DNA of 64,000 bases from Photobacterium malacitanum (GCF_900185615.1 NZ_FYAK01000010.1:30631-94630), one strand, 5' to 3'; shown: positions 8,765 to 18,202, counted from the first letter of the stretch. Numbers and translations are program-made. Notes: generated by a model not told the origin, from the sequence alone.

Positions 8765-10132
8765 TTAAATAACAGCCTTACCCTGTACCCATACTCTGGC
8801 CACGTTTTCAGGTTGAGCAAGCGTAATGATTTTCTCTAAAATATCTTTTGCACTATCAAATTGAGGCCAAATACGTAAATTTCCGATAGCAGAATTGGCT
8901 TTAATTACTATCGCATCAAAATGATACCCTTGTTCAAATAAGCCTACTTTAGCATTAAGCACTTGCCCACCGCCGACCGTTGCCATCCAAAACGCTTCTA
9001 CAAAACTAATACGTGCATTAGCAGTACCACGCTTAGACGCAGGTAAGTAAATATCCACCCCTTCTTCACGAACACGGGAATGACTGACGGCATCAAAACA
9101 GGCGCGGAAAATAGACGGTGATGGCGCTCCCGCAATATCACTACCTAAACCGATTTGTACGCCGTGATCCAATAATTCACGTGCTGGCATCGCAGCGTTA
9201 GCAAAGTACATATTTGATAATGGGCAGTGACCAATACCCGCTTTAAACTGGTTAATTTTTTCAATATCTGCTTGATTAAGAAAAATAGAATGAGCAAGAA
9301 TCGATTTATTATTCAGTAGTCCCATATCAGCATAAATCGTCACGTCACTAACACCGTAATGTTGAATGCTGTAGTCACGTGCCCAATCACTTTCAGAACA
9401 ATGGGTTTGCATATGAAGATCATAGCGCTGCACTAAACCGCCTAATTGCTGTAATAACTCACTGGTGCAACTTGGCACAAAACGCGGCGTGATCACCGGA
9501 TGTACTAATCGTGATTGATTTCCCGCCAGCTCAAATACGTTATTGACAAACAATTCAGTATCATCAATTGCCGCTGTCACACTTGGTTCACAGTAATAAG
9601 CCGGACATTGGTCACTATTGTCCATATTCACTTTACCAACAAAAGCACGTTGACCGACATTCAAACATGTTTGTGCAAGTAACTCCGTCGATTGGCGGTG
9701 AATGGAAGCGAAATAAACGGCACTAGTGGTACCATTAGCTAATAATGTTTTAGTGACATCTTGATATACGTTAGCTGCAAAATCATTATCTGAATAACGG
9801 TTTTCAAGTGGAAAAGTATAATTTTGGAGCCAATCATACAAAGGTAAATCAAGCCCTTTTCCTGCCTGTGGCCATTGCGGTGCATGGCAATGTAAATCCA
9901 CCAAACCTGGTAATAAATATTCGCCTTTTGGGATCACTTGCAGGCAATTATTACGCTTAAAAATCGCTAATAAGTCAGCATATTCAGCATGCTGAGGCGG
10001 ATAAGTTGCTGCAATATCCCCTTGATGATCAATCAATAATAACCAATCAATATTGAATTCAAACTCACCTTTTACTGGGCAGTGAAAGCAATCAGCAAGG
10101 ACAGCAAATTTAATCATTGTTATATCAATCAT
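8765..10132 (-). CDS. guaD: Guanine deaminase (455 aa)
   Basis: Zinc-dependent amidohydrolase converting guanine to xanthine and ammonia in purine salvage. Visible metal and active-site motifs in order are LHCHAPQWPQAG (His81, His83), THCSESDWA, LAHSIFL and GLGSDIAGAPSPSIF, all characteristic of guanine deaminase rather than of other amidohydrolases. Length fits the family. The start ATG overlaps the stop of the upstream NCS2 permease gene (ATGA), indicating translational coupling in a two-gene operon of uptake plus deamination. A PurR-type operator upstream of the operon supports control by purine supply. Confidence 0.93.
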   Translation of the reverse strand: MIDITMIKFAVLADCFHCPVKGEFEFNIDWLLLIDHQGDIAATYPPQHAEYADLLAIFKRNNCLQVIPKGEYLLPGLVDLHCHAPQWPQAGKGLDLPLYDWLQNYTFPLENRYSDNDFAANVYQDVTKTLLANGTTSAVYFASIHRQSTELLAQTCLNVGQRAFVGKVNMDNSDQCPAYYCEPSVTAAIDDTELFVNNVFELAGNQSRLVHPVITPRFVPSCTSELLQQLGGLVQRYDLHMQTHCSESDWARDYSIQHYGVSDVTIYADMGLLNNKSILAHSIFLNQADIEKINQFKAGIGHCPLSNMYFANAAMPARELLDHGVQIGLGSDIAGAPSPSIFRACFDAVSHSRVREEGVDIYLPASKRGTANARISFVEAFWMATVGGGQVLNAKVGLFEQGYHFDAIVIKANSAIGNLRIWPQFDSAKDILEKIITLAQPENVARVWVQGKAVI

Positions 10133-11463
10133 GCGTTATTCTCTGTATTTGTTTGACTATCTATTTGGGTAACAGTTTCAGCGGTAACAGGTTGATCTTC
10201 ATTAGGCAAAATGAAATTCAAGATCACCGCAGCTAAGGCACCAATCGCAATGCCTGAGTTAACTAAATAACCGATTAATTCAGGTAAGGCGTAAACTAAT
10301 TCACGAGGCATTAACACCGCACCAAGTGACAACATAATCGGTAAACCGACCACTAACATATTACGTTCGTTAAGGTTGATATGCTGAATCACACGAAAAC
10401 CATTCATCGCAATAACAACACAAATAACGGTGAAAATACCCGAAATAACAGCATGGGGAATCGAAGCAATAATACTGGTTAATTTAGGCATTAAGCCTAG
10501 CAATAACAGAATAAAGCCACCGGCAATAATCGCATGGCGTGAGGCAACACCCGTGACGGCAATAATGCCAGCATTGGTTGAATAACCAGTAACAGGACTA
10601 CCGCCTAATGCTGCACAAAAGAAATGTCCTACCGCTTCACCGGTTGCACCACGATTTAAGCGCTCATCTTTTAGCTCAACGCCAGTCACCGCACTCACGG
10701 CACACCATGTGCCAGTAGTTTCAACTAACACAATCATTGAGATGAACAACATCGTCAAAATGGCAATGGGATCAAATGTTAACTCACCAAAAGGCAATAA
10801 ACTCGGCAATTTAAACCACGCCGCTGTTGTTACCGATGAGAAATCCGTCATACCATAAAAAGAAGCTGTCAACGTACCTAATACAATCGCGCTTAACACT
10901 GAGGTTAGTCGCAACCAATGCAATGACGTAAACAAACAACCTAATAAAATAAAGCTTGATAGTGACACCATACTCACCAACGCAATCACAATGTTTTCAG
11001 TTGGTCGCTCACCACTGTAAATACCATTAAACGCGATTGGTAATAATGAAATTCCTACCACAATAATCACCGTACCGCCTACAATCGGTGGCACTAATTT
11101 TCGAACTGCTTTACTAAATAAATTTAATGGCTTACCCAGCAACGCAACGAATAGTGCGACTGGAATTAATGCACCATACACCGCTCCCATTCCCATGGTT
11201 TGACCAATAGCAGCAATGGCTCCAATCGGAATATAAGACGGCCCTTGCATCACAGGTAGTTTTAATAAACACCGCGACTGAATAATGGTCGCCAGTCCTG
11301 CAACAACAAATGTCATTTGAATAAGTGCCGATGTATCAGACACTGTCAGTGATAATAAACCCGCTAAAATAATTGGAACAATATAGAGATCCATCGCTAA
11401 AACATGCTGCGCCCCCAAAGAAAGCGAGCGAGGAAGTGATATTTTTTCATCGATATTAATCAT
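10129..11463 (-). CDS. NCS2-family purine permease (444 aa)
   Basis: Nucleobase:cation symporter-2 family membrane protein with about 12-14 transmembrane segments. The family region GPSYIPIGAIAAIG and the later ALGGSPVTGYSTNAGIIAVTG stretch (corresponding to the NCS2 signature around the substrate site) are present. Coupling to guanine deaminase by a 4-bp overlap suggests a guanine, xanthine or hypoxanthine substrate; the exact base is inferred. I prefer the ATG at 11463 over an in-frame TTG at 11478 as neither has a strong Shine-Dalgarno. A hydrophilic tail follows the last membrane segment. Confidence 0.88.
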   Translation of the reverse strand: MINIDEKISLPRSLSLGAQHVLAMDLYIVPIILAGLLSLTVSDTSALIQMTFVVAGLATIIQSRCLLKLPVMQGPSYIPIGAIAAIGQTMGMGAVYGALIPVALFVALLGKPLNLFSKAVRKLVPPIVGGTVIIVVGISLLPIAFNGIYSGERPTENIVIALVSMVSLSSFILLGCLFTSLHWLRLTSVLSAIVLGTLTASFYGMTDFSSVTTAAWFKLPSLLPFGELTFDPIAILTMLFISMIVLVETTGTWCAVSAVTGVELKDERLNRGATGEAVGHFFCAALGGSPVTGYSTNAGIIAVTGVASRHAIIAGGFILLLLGLMPKLTSIIASIPHAVISGIFTVICVVIAMNGFRVIQHINLNERNMLVVGLPIMLSLGAVLMPRELVYALPELIGYLVNSGIAIGALAAVILNFILPNEDQPVTAETVTQIDSQTNTENNA

Positions 11464-11673
11464 GTGTCGGTATACCAATTAATAAACTAACGAAGGCAGT
11501 TATTGTGTAAGACTGCGGCTGATTTCAATTGATATTGAATAAAAAACACTCATATCAATAAATAACATATCAGAACAATAAACACTTATTGCTCAATGAA
11601 TTGCGTATATGTAAACGTTGTTATTAACCAAGCAGAATATAAGATGGCGGGATTTTACCTGAAAAAAAACCAA

Positions 11674-11689
11674 AGGCAATCGTTTGCGT
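11674..11689. promoter_or_regulatory. PurR-type operator
   Basis: AGGCAATCGTTTGCGT matches the enterobacterial PurR box ANGCAANCGNTTNCNT at every defined position. It lies about 210 bp upstream of the purine permease start, so it should act on a distal promoter of the permease-guaD operon. The rest of 11464-12078 is AT-rich; a further hairpin-like GTAAACG/CGTTAACG area near 11770 is not interpretable. Confidence 0.7.
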
Positions 11690-12042
11690 GATGGTTTGAT
11701 TCATCATCGCCAAGAGCGATAGTTACCCTCTTTTTAGGTATAAAATTCATCTTTATCAACACCACAAACTGTAAACGCTAACGCTTGTTGTCCTAATTGT
11801 GTAAACACACCAGCAATTGAGACTTCCCCCACCTTCAATCGTTACTGCCATAACATTTATCTTTTTATTCTTTTAAAGTTAAATACATACGCTCAAGGGA
11901 TGTTTATAATAATGCATAAACAATAAACCACAGATAAAAAGTGGAATTAAAGTCAAACTTTAAAAATATAACCAATTGAAAATAAACTATTTATTCAAAT
12001 AGCGTTACGACTTAGTTAAATCTCACAGTTAAATAAAGAGAA

Positions 12043-12057
12043 TGATAACTATTATTA
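12043..12057. promoter_or_regulatory. Fur-like box before the nickel/cobalt permease
   Basis: TGATAACTATTATTA fits the 7-1-7 Fur motif TGATAAT-N-ATTATCA with one mismatch in each arm. It sits 21 bp before the ATG of the NiCoT gene. Control by a Fur-family metal regulator is plausible, but AT-rich DNA produces such matches by chance. Confidence 0.4.
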
Positions 12058-12078
12058 AAAACAGAGATATTATATTTA

Positions 12079-13107
12079 ATGAAAATCAGCGATAACACCA
12101 AAAAAAATGCAATATGGCTGGTATCTAGCCTTATCTTAATCAATATAGCCGTATGGGTTATTGCGGTCATTGCCTTTCATCATCATCCAGAAATGCTGGG
12201 TATGTCCCTTTTGGCCTGGTCACTTGGTTTGCGTCATGCTGTCGATGCCGATCATATTGCTGCCATTGATACCACGACTCGTAAAATGATGGAGCAAGGT
12301 AAAAAACCTATCACTATCGGAACATTTTTCTCACTTGGTCATTCAACAATTGTAATGCTAGCCGCCGCAGCGATTGCATTAACCGTTGGCACCTTTAAGT
12401 CAAAAATCCCTTTTATTAGTGATATCGGCGGCATTATTGGCACTAGCGTATCAATTTTATTTTTATTGATAATGGCCTATATCAACCTTCGTATTTTCTT
12501 ATCGGTTTATAAAAAATTTAGCGCCTATAAACAAGGTATTCGTCCATCCAATGCGGATGTAAATATTCAATTAACCGGCCCATTAAATAAACTTTTTCAC
12601 TTTTCCTTTAAATTTATAAATAAAAGCTGGCATATGTATTTTATTGGCTTTTTGTTTGGACTTGGTTTTGATACCGCGAGTGAAATTACCTTATTAGCAC
12701 TGTCAGCAACCAATGCTTCTCAAGGAATGAATATCTGGTTAATTATGATTTTCCCGATCTTATTTACCGTTGGCATGTCGTTAATTGATACCCTTGATAA
12801 TCTGGTTATGATCGGTGCTTATGGTTGGGCATTCTCAAAACCATCACGTAAACTTTATTATAATATGACCATTACTGGTATTTCTGTGATTGTGGCATTG
12901 ATCATCGGTGGCTTAGAGGCACTGAGCGCCATTGCTTCAAGTTTAAAATTAAACGGCTCGTTTTGGAACGGTATTAATGCCATGACCGATCACTTTGGCA
13001 TGGTCGGTATTGGGGTGGTTATGATATTTATTGGTTGTTGGGTATTATCTATTCTTAATTATAAACTACGTCGTTACGATAGATTAGATCAGCTAATTAG
13101 AGATTAA
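12079..13107 (+). CDS. NiCoT-family nickel/cobalt permease (342 aa)
   Basis: High-affinity Ni2+/Co2+ uptake permease of the NiCoT (HoxN/NixA) family in the inner membrane. The diagnostic second-helix motif RHAVDADHIAAIDTTTR (HX4DH type) is present near residues 51-67, followed by FFSLGHSTIVML and later LGFDTASEITLLALSA, also family signatures. About eight membrane segments are visible with a large cytoplasmic loop in the middle. It stands alone between divergent neighbours; no urease, hydrogenase or cobalamin gene is in the window, so the metal and the client enzyme are unknown. A Fur-like site precedes it and a terminator follows it. Confidence 0.92.
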   Translation: MKISDNTKKNAIWLVSSLILINIAVWVIAVIAFHHHPEMLGMSLLAWSLGLRHAVDADHIAAIDTTTRKMMEQGKKPITIGTFFSLGHSTIVMLAAAAIALTVGTFKSKIPFISDIGGIIGTSVSILFLLIMAYINLRIFLSVYKKFSAYKQGIRPSNADVNIQLTGPLNKLFHFSFKFINKSWHMYFIGFLFGLGFDTASEITLLALSATNASQGMNIWLIMIFPILFTVGMSLIDTLDNLVMIGAYGWAFSKPSRKLYYNMTITGISVIVALIIGGLEALSAIASSLKLNGSFWNGINAMTDHFGMVGIGVVMIFIGCWVLSILNYKLRRYDRLDQLIRD

Positions 13108-13131
13108 TATTTTGTAAGTGCTTTCAAATAT

Positions 13132-13160
13132 AAAAAGACCGCATTTATTGCGGCCTTTTT
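13132..13160 (+). terminator. Intrinsic terminator after the NiCoT gene
   Basis: Hairpin AAAAAG-a-CCGCA / TGCGG-c-CTTTTT with one internal mismatch and a T run at the 3' side, 24 bp after the stop codon. Confidence 0.8.
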
Positions 13161-13286
13161 ATTAGCTAAAAAATAAAATTATTCTTTAGCTAATAACTAT
13201 TATTTAGTTCTTTAAAATATAATTAATATTGTTTTAGAAAAAATAATGCTAGCTATAGTTGTCTTCAATTTTATTAATAAATTAAG

Positions 13287-14528
13287 TTACGACAGACCAA
13301 GAATTGTTGTTGTACAATAGAAATAGATCAACATACCAGTAATATCAACAATAGTCGTAATTGCAGGGCTAGCAACAACAGCAGGATCAACGCGACATTT
13401 TTTGGCTAAAAGCGGTAATATAGCGCCAATCAGTGTCGCAGTAAGAACTTGAAGAAAAAGAGCTAAAGCAATAGCTAATGCAAGAAGCTTAAGTGTTACT
13501 CCTGAAGGCAAAGATACATTATGGGATAGCAGTAACACTTTAGCACATGACGCTGCAGCCAACCCTAACCCTATAAAGACTGATATTCGTAGCTCTTTCC
13601 ATACTACCTTCAGCCAATCATTTAAATTTAAATGATTGAGTGCTAATGCTCTTACAATAACCGTTGCTGATTGACTACCAGCATTGCCTCCAGTATCGGC
13701 AACCATCGGCATATATAATGCGAGCACAGTCATTGCAGCAATTGCATCATCATAACTTTGAATAATGACACCGGAAATAATACCCACAGCGGCTAAACCA
13801 ACAATCCAAAATATACGTTTACGTACATGATCCATAACAGGGGTTTGTAGGTAGTTCAGCCCCTTACTCTCTGACTCCTGTTGTATTCCCATCATAAGTT
13901 CAAGGTCTTCTGTCTGTTCTTGCTGAACAATATTAATCACATTTTTAGCTTCAACGATTGCAACAGGTTGACCTTGTATATTTACGACAGGAAGATAATT
14001 AACGTCTTCTTTTTGCAAAATCATTGCCGCTTTTTCTTGATCTGTATTTGTACCGCAACTTATCGATGGTGTGACAATATTAGCCAGTAATTCTTCACCA
14101 TTAGCGAGCATTAATTGACTTGCTGTGACGAGACCAATATAAGTTCCATTATCGTCGGTAACAAAAATAATATCTGATCTTCCTTCATCTTTAAGGTATC
14201 TTACTACATCTGTTACGGCATCCTTGGTATGAAATACGAGTGGAACAACCTCTGATGTTTTTTTTATTACAGGATCGTCCGCCTTATCTAGCAAATCAAA
14301 TTCAAGATTAAATGATGCAGGAAGAAGTGATTTTAATTTTTTCTTATAATTTGTAGGGAGCTGACATACTACTTCATAAGTATATTTTAATGAGAATTTA
14401 TTAAACCAATCCTCTATATTCCCATGGCTATTTGAATGAATTAAGTCAATTAAATCCGCAATATTATCTTTATTATGAGAGAAGAAAATTTTACGAATAC
14501 TTTGGTTATTAAATGTAATAGTTGTCAT
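13287..14528 (-). CDS. mgtE: MgtE-family magnesium transporter (about 413 aa)
   Basis: Mg2+ channel of the MgtE family. Order of parts: a cytoplasmic N domain, two CBS domains (about residues 85-210: TDVVRYLKDEGRSDIIFV... and KAAMILQKEDVNYLPVV...), then about five membrane helices with the pore signature MVADTGGNAGSQSATV and the final DPAVVASPAITTIVD motif. The N domain looks shorter and more divergent than in typical MgtE. The frame stays open to 14660 through a hydrophobic, AT-rich stretch; I prefer the ATG at 14528 (MTTITFNNQS), but no start has a clear Shine-Dalgarno. It is monocistronic. Confidence 0.88.
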   Translation of the reverse strand: MTTITFNNQSIRKIFFSHNKDNIADLIDLIHSNSHGNIEDWFNKFSLKYTYEVVCQLPTNYKKKLKSLLPASFNLEFDLLDKADDPVIKKTSEVVPLVFHTKDAVTDVVRYLKDEGRSDIIFVTDDNGTYIGLVTASQLMLANGEELLANIVTPSISCGTNTDQEKAAMILQKEDVNYLPVVNIQGQPVAIVEAKNVINIVQQEQTEDLELMMGIQQESESKGLNYLQTPVMDHVRKRIFWIVGLAAVGIISGVIIQSYDDAIAAMTVLALYMPMVADTGGNAGSQSATVIVRALALNHLNLNDWLKVVWKELRISVFIGLGLAAASCAKVLLLSHNVSLPSGVTLKLLALAIALALFLQVLTATLIGAILPLLAKKCRVDPAVVASPAITTIVDITGMLIYFYCTTTILGLS

Positions 14529-14770
14529 ATAGAATATACCACTACCCATTAAAATTAATATAACAGGCATTAAAGCAAATAAATTAAATCTACAAGCATA
14601 TAGTTTTATAGATATAATTTTTAAACAAACATAAAAAATAAGAATTATGATGCAAATCATTCAATAACATATACTACCATTAATGGTAAGCGATATATTA
14701 TTTAATTTACATATTATCGAATATTTTAAGTGACTAAATGTAGAGCAGGAAGTGGGGAGGATATAAAGAA

Positions 14771-14911
14771 ATGAAAAAAATGATTATCAAAAATCACTTA
14801 TCTACCATCGCCAACCTCGACTGCTATTTAATAAAAATCTACTGTCTCCGTCCATGTTTTATCTCCATTTGTTGTAGTTGCGAGAATGATATATTAAAAA
14901 AAACCGAATAA
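14771..14911 (+). CDS. Candidate small cysteine-rich peptide (46 aa)
   Basis: Short open frame starting MKKMIIKNHLSTIANL with a strong purine-rich GGGGAGG about 10 nt before the ATG. It encodes six cysteines, several clustered as CFISICCSC. It is divergent from mgtE and lies in otherwise non-coding DNA. No family is recognised; a real micropeptide, a leader peptide or chance are all possible. Confidence 0.3.
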   Translation: MKKMIIKNHLSTIANLDCYLIKIYCLRPCFISICCSCENDILKKTE

Positions 14912-15327
14912 CAACATTGATACAATTTTATTTTAAATATTAATTAACATTTAAAATAATCAACATTAAAAATATAGTTAAACAATATTGCTACTACCAT
15001 TACAATTAAAGCATTATTTACCTATCAACATACTGCCTCTAAGCTCATTACTTTAAATATTAAGCTACTAGTAAATAACCATAATGATTTAACTAATCCA
15101 ATATTGCTTATAATAGAAACATCGTAACAACCTGCTTATACCTCATTGAAAATAATCTCATAAAAGCGGCTGTGACCAATTTTCCTACTGGTTTACATTT
15201 TTTAATCTTATCACTGAATAATCATCAATATAGAAACCAATCACACATTACCATTAAAATAGTAATAATCTTTTGCGTTTTCGGTGCATTGTTTTGTTTT
15301 TGGTAATTGTTACTATAGCTCCATCGA
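14912..15327. other. AT-rich intergenic region before the first alcohol dehydrogenase cassette
   Basis: About 415 bp without a gene or clear RNA structure. It presumably contains the promoter of the 80-aa protein gene; no sigma-54, CRP or FNR site is convincing. Confidence 0.4.
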
Positions 15328-15342
15328 AACGCAGACGGCGTT
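15328..15342 (+). promoter_or_regulatory. Conserved inverted repeat in the 5' region of cassette 1
   Basis: AACGC-agacg-GCGTT, 36 bp before the ATG of the 80-aa protein. The same element with loop agatg lies at 29649-29663 before the paralogue, embedded in a conserved stretch beginning ATCGAAACGC. It could be an operator or an mRNA leader hairpin. Confidence 0.5.
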
Positions 15343-15377
15343 GACAAACAATTATAAAAGATAAGGTTATACAACTC

Positions 15378-15620
15378 ATGAAAACAGTTATTAAAGCAAT
15401 TATCGCTACCGCTATTATCGCCACTTCTTACACTGCATCAGCACGTGATGGCGCATTTACTGGTAACGTTAGTTTCAATAACCAAGCGAATAATGCTGTT
15501 GTAGCCAGCCACTACGCTGTCAACGGTACTGCTGATAAATCACATTCTGGGATTGTGGTAACCAACAAAAACAGCCACATGAGCTTTAATGAAAAACTAT
15601 TATCAGCCGCTGATAAATAA
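15378..15620 (+). CDS. Small exported protein, cassette copy 1 (80 aa)
   Basis: Secreted or periplasmic protein of unknown function. A Sec signal peptide spans residues 1-22 (hydrophobic IIATAIIATSY, cleavage after ASA), leaving a mature chain of about 58 residues rich in Asn, Ser and Ala and without cysteine. A paralogue at 29698-29940 differs by only one residue (Asn63 here, Ser there) although the DNA differs at many synonymous sites, which indicates strong purifying selection. Both copies precede an iron-dependent alcohol dehydrogenase gene by about 250-275 bp, so a role linked to alcohol or aldehyde stress is inferred. I do not recognise the family. Confidence 0.75.
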   Translation: MKTVIKAIIATAIIATSYTASARDGAFTGNVSFNNQANNAVVASHYAVNGTADKSHSGIVVTNKNSHMSFNEKLLSAADK

Positions 15621-15894
15621 TTAACTCACTGTTTTTGTTATTAAATCATCTTCATCAAACCGTTTTACCCTGTTTTTTATTACCCTCTATTTCGTAAAAG
15701 TGTTTTGGTATTAGCCTCTATTGTTACTTAAATGATAGGGCGTAGAATGAAGTTATTGAAGCACACAGCAACACTAAAATCGGTAAGGATATACATTTCT
15801 CCTCCAGTATATCCCTCAACGTAAACTCAAATTCAGACTTATGGCTAACGCGGTAAGTCACTATAAATTAATAAATAATTATCGGAGTTTTACT

Positions 15895-17046
15895 ATGAGC
15901 AATGTATTTTACATGCCACCTGTAACCTTAATGGGTCCTAACGCTATTCAATCTTTAGGTGCTGAACTTGCATCAAAAGAGCTGAAAAAAGCCCTAATCG
16001 TTACAGACAGTGTATTAGTTGAAGTGGGTTTAGTTAGCAAGCTAACAGATGAGCTAAAAGCCCATAACTTAGATTTTGTTATCTATGATGGTGTACAGCC
16101 AAACCCAACTGAGAAAAACATTGAAGATGGCCTTGCGCTTCTTGCACAAAGCAATGCTGATTTTGTGATTTCATTTGGTGGTGGTTCTTCTCACGATACC
16201 GCTAAAGGTATCGCGTTGGTTGCTGCTAACGGTGGTCATATTCGTGATTACTCTAAAGGTGTTCACTTATCGAAGAAACCACAACTGCCATTGGTAACGG
16301 TGAACACAACCGCGGGTACAGCATCAGAAATGACAGTATTTGCCATCATCACTAACCAAGAAGATGAAACCAAATACCCAGTAGTTGATAAGCACTTTAC
16401 GCCAATTATTGCAGTGAACGATTCAGAGCTAATGGTCGCAATGCCTAAGTTCCTAACCGCTGCAACCGGTATGGATGCATTAACGCACGCGGTTGAAGCC
16501 TATGTTTCAACCGCTGCAACCCCAATCACTGATGCATCAGCGATTAAAGCCATTGAGCTGATTGTAAACAACCTAGAAACCGCTGTGAACGACGGTCAAA
16601 ATCGCGCAGCACGTGATGCAATGCAGTACGGCGAGTACTTAGCTGGTATGGCATTCTCTAATGCTTCTTTAGGTTACGTTCACTCAATGGCGCACCAATT
16701 AGGTGGTGTTTACGACCTGGCTCACGGCCTATGTAACGCTATCCTATTGGCAGAAGTTTCGCGCTTTAATGCCAAACAAGTACCAGAGCGTTTTGTTGAT
16801 ATCGCCAAAGCTATGGGTATCGACACTGCAGCAATGACCCAAGAGCAAGCAGTAAATGCTGCCCTTGAAGCGATTGATGCACTCTCTGAAAAGGTGGGTA
16901 CCAAGCAACGCCTAGCTGATTTGGGTGTCACTGAAGATAAGCTAGCGTTCATGGCGCAAAACGCTCTAAACGATGCGTGTTCTTTAACCAACCCACGCAA
17001 AGCGAGCCTAGAAGAAATCGTAGCGATCTTCAAAGCACGGATGTAA
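15895..17046 (+). CDS. Iron-containing alcohol dehydrogenase, copy 1 (383 aa)
   Basis: Group III metal-dependent alcohol dehydrogenase of the YiaY/AdhB type, oxidising alcohols or reducing aldehydes with NAD(H). It shows the nucleotide-binding stretch GGGSSHDTAKGIAL, the TTAGTASEMT motif, and metal-binding DALTHAVEAY and HSMAHQLGGVYDLAHGLCNA. It resembles E. coli YiaY in length and order of motifs. The ATG at 15895 has GGAG 8 nt upstream and matches the start of the paralogue at 30186; an upstream in-frame ATG at 15841 would add 18 residues but belongs to a conserved leader. Substrate is unknown. A strong terminator follows. Confidence 0.92.
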   Translation: MSNVFYMPPVTLMGPNAIQSLGAELASKELKKALIVTDSVLVEVGLVSKLTDELKAHNLDFVIYDGVQPNPTEKNIEDGLALLAQSNADFVISFGGGSSHDTAKGIALVAANGGHIRDYSKGVHLSKKPQLPLVTVNTTAGTASEMTVFAIITNQEDETKYPVVDKHFTPIIAVNDSELMVAMPKFLTAATGMDALTHAVEAYVSTAATPITDASAIKAIELIVNNLETAVNDGQNRAARDAMQYGEYLAGMAFSNASLGYVHSMAHQLGGVYDLAHGLCNAILLAEVSRFNAKQVPERFVDIAKAMGIDTAAMTQEQAVNAALEAIDALSEKVGTKQRLADLGVTEDKLAFMAQNALNDACSLTNPRKASLEEIVAIFKARM

Positions 17047-17067
17047 TTTAGCTTAATTAATCTATCA

Positions 17068-17101
17068 AAAAGGGCGTTGAAGCTAGCTTCAACGCCCTTT
17101 T
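17068..17101. terminator. Intrinsic terminator after alcohol dehydrogenase copy 1
   Basis: A 34-bp perfect palindrome (two 17-bp arms, core GGGCGTTGAAGC/GCTTCAACGCCC) beginning AAAA and ending TTTT, 21 bp after the stop codon. Confidence 0.85.
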
Positions 17102-17495
17102 GCTATGCGGGTTTGTTTCCAGTTTCAGTCAATTTCTGACGTTCTTATCACCAGCGGACATTTCTACATGGGACTTACAGCTTAAATTCATATAACAGCT
17201 GTTATGTGAAATGGGTAAGGAAGTTCGTTGATATAGCATGATATTGGTGAAGTTGGTTTCAGCAGAATCGCTTGGTGATCACAGTGAACTAGCTGAATAG
17301 TTAACTCATTATTGGATATTAGTTTATTAAAGTTAAAGCTATTGAAGGGAGGGGTCATTAGGAAAAGTATGACATAAAAATTAAGGAGTAAGCAACGCTA
17401 CCACTAAATTTAAACATTGCACTATAAATCAAAACCCAACGATGACACTAAAAATGTCATACGCCGGGAATTACTCTAAATATCTTATTAAATTT
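17102..17495. other. Intergenic region between the dehydrogenase and the toxin-antitoxin pair
   Basis: About 390 bp with no gene. It holds a perfect 14-bp palindrome, ATAACAGCTGTTAT (17192-17205). I see no integron attC, att site or transposon end that would explain the adjacent toxin-antitoxin module. Confidence 0.4.
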
Positions 17496-18197
17496 TCAAA
17501 TCATACTAATCTGAATAGGTTTGGCTCTTAACTGATTTGAATACTGGTTGGCTGTTAAACTCAAAAAACTATCTGGAGAGATTAGAGCCTGCTCCAGCAG
17601 ACCATTTTTGTTCAAGCTAACGTACAACGCTATCGAGTATGCTTGACAGTTAATAGATTTTTTAGGGTTAAACTCTATATCACTAAATGCATCATACATC
17701 GCAACCTGAGCAGCAAGATCCTGATTTTGGACTAATGCATTGATGTACAACCAATCGTAAAAAAATGTTCGAGGTGTATTAGGAAATATTTTCCCAAAGA
17801 ACTCAAAATGAGTAAGATTTCCTGACTCTTTGATGCGTAAATCCTTTTTCGCAGTCAGTGAATCCATGCCAATCAAGTCTACAAAGGGACCTCCTTGCTC
17901 AAAAACTTTACTTCCTTGGAATGCAGTTTCTACAGTGAAACTTTGTTTTTTTAACTTTGTAGTAATACACAAGTTGAATGCACTTAGCGCGACACCAAGT
18001 TCATTCATAGATTTGCTCGAAACCTCTAATATAGAGTCTATACCATTGTTTTTAGCCACCATATGAAGTTCTTGAATCGACTTTTGTTTTTGTGACACAG
18101 CCATCCCTGGGTGCCACTTAAAGTCCATCATTTTCTCCAAAACACCCACGTCTGAATCATGGTTTAAGATGGGGCAGAATATTGGTCTAGTTGCCAT
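17496..18197 (-). CDS. NADAR-domain protein, probable antitoxin of a DarT1-type system (233 aa)
   Basis: Likely ADP-ribosyl hydrolase that removes the modification made by the adjacent toxin. The region LSAFNL (71-76) followed by VETAFQGSKVF (89-99) and GGPFVDL matches the NADAR fold pattern (compare LSNFyp...TvEHyfQA in YbiA-like proteins). The C-terminal half (TFFYDWLYINALV...) looks like the part special to toxin-linked NADAR proteins. It starts 5 nt after the toxin gene's stop, so the pair is one transcript with the toxin first; an AGGGA lies inside the end of the toxin gene. Established knowledge: DarT1 toxins pair with NADAR proteins and act on guanine. Assignment of this pair to that group is inference from motifs. 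Confidence 0.65.
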   Translation of the reverse strand: MATRPIFCPILNHDSDVGVLEKMMDFKWHPGMAVSQKQKSIQELHMVAKNNGIDSILEVSSKSMNELGVALSAFNLCITTKLKKQSFTVETAFQGSKVFEQGGPFVDLIGMDSLTAKKDLRIKESGNLTHFEFFGKIFPNTPRTFFYDWLYINALVQNQDLAAQVAMYDAFSDIEFNPKKSINCQAYSIALYVSLNKNGLLEQALISPDSFLSLTANQYSNQLRAKPIQISMI

Positions 18198-18202
18198 AAC
18201 TA

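Noticed and set aside
15841..15894. 18-residue N-terminal extension of alcohol dehydrogenase copy 1
   Set aside because: The paralogue has the same DNA out of frame, and the GGAG-preceded ATG gives the family's normal start.
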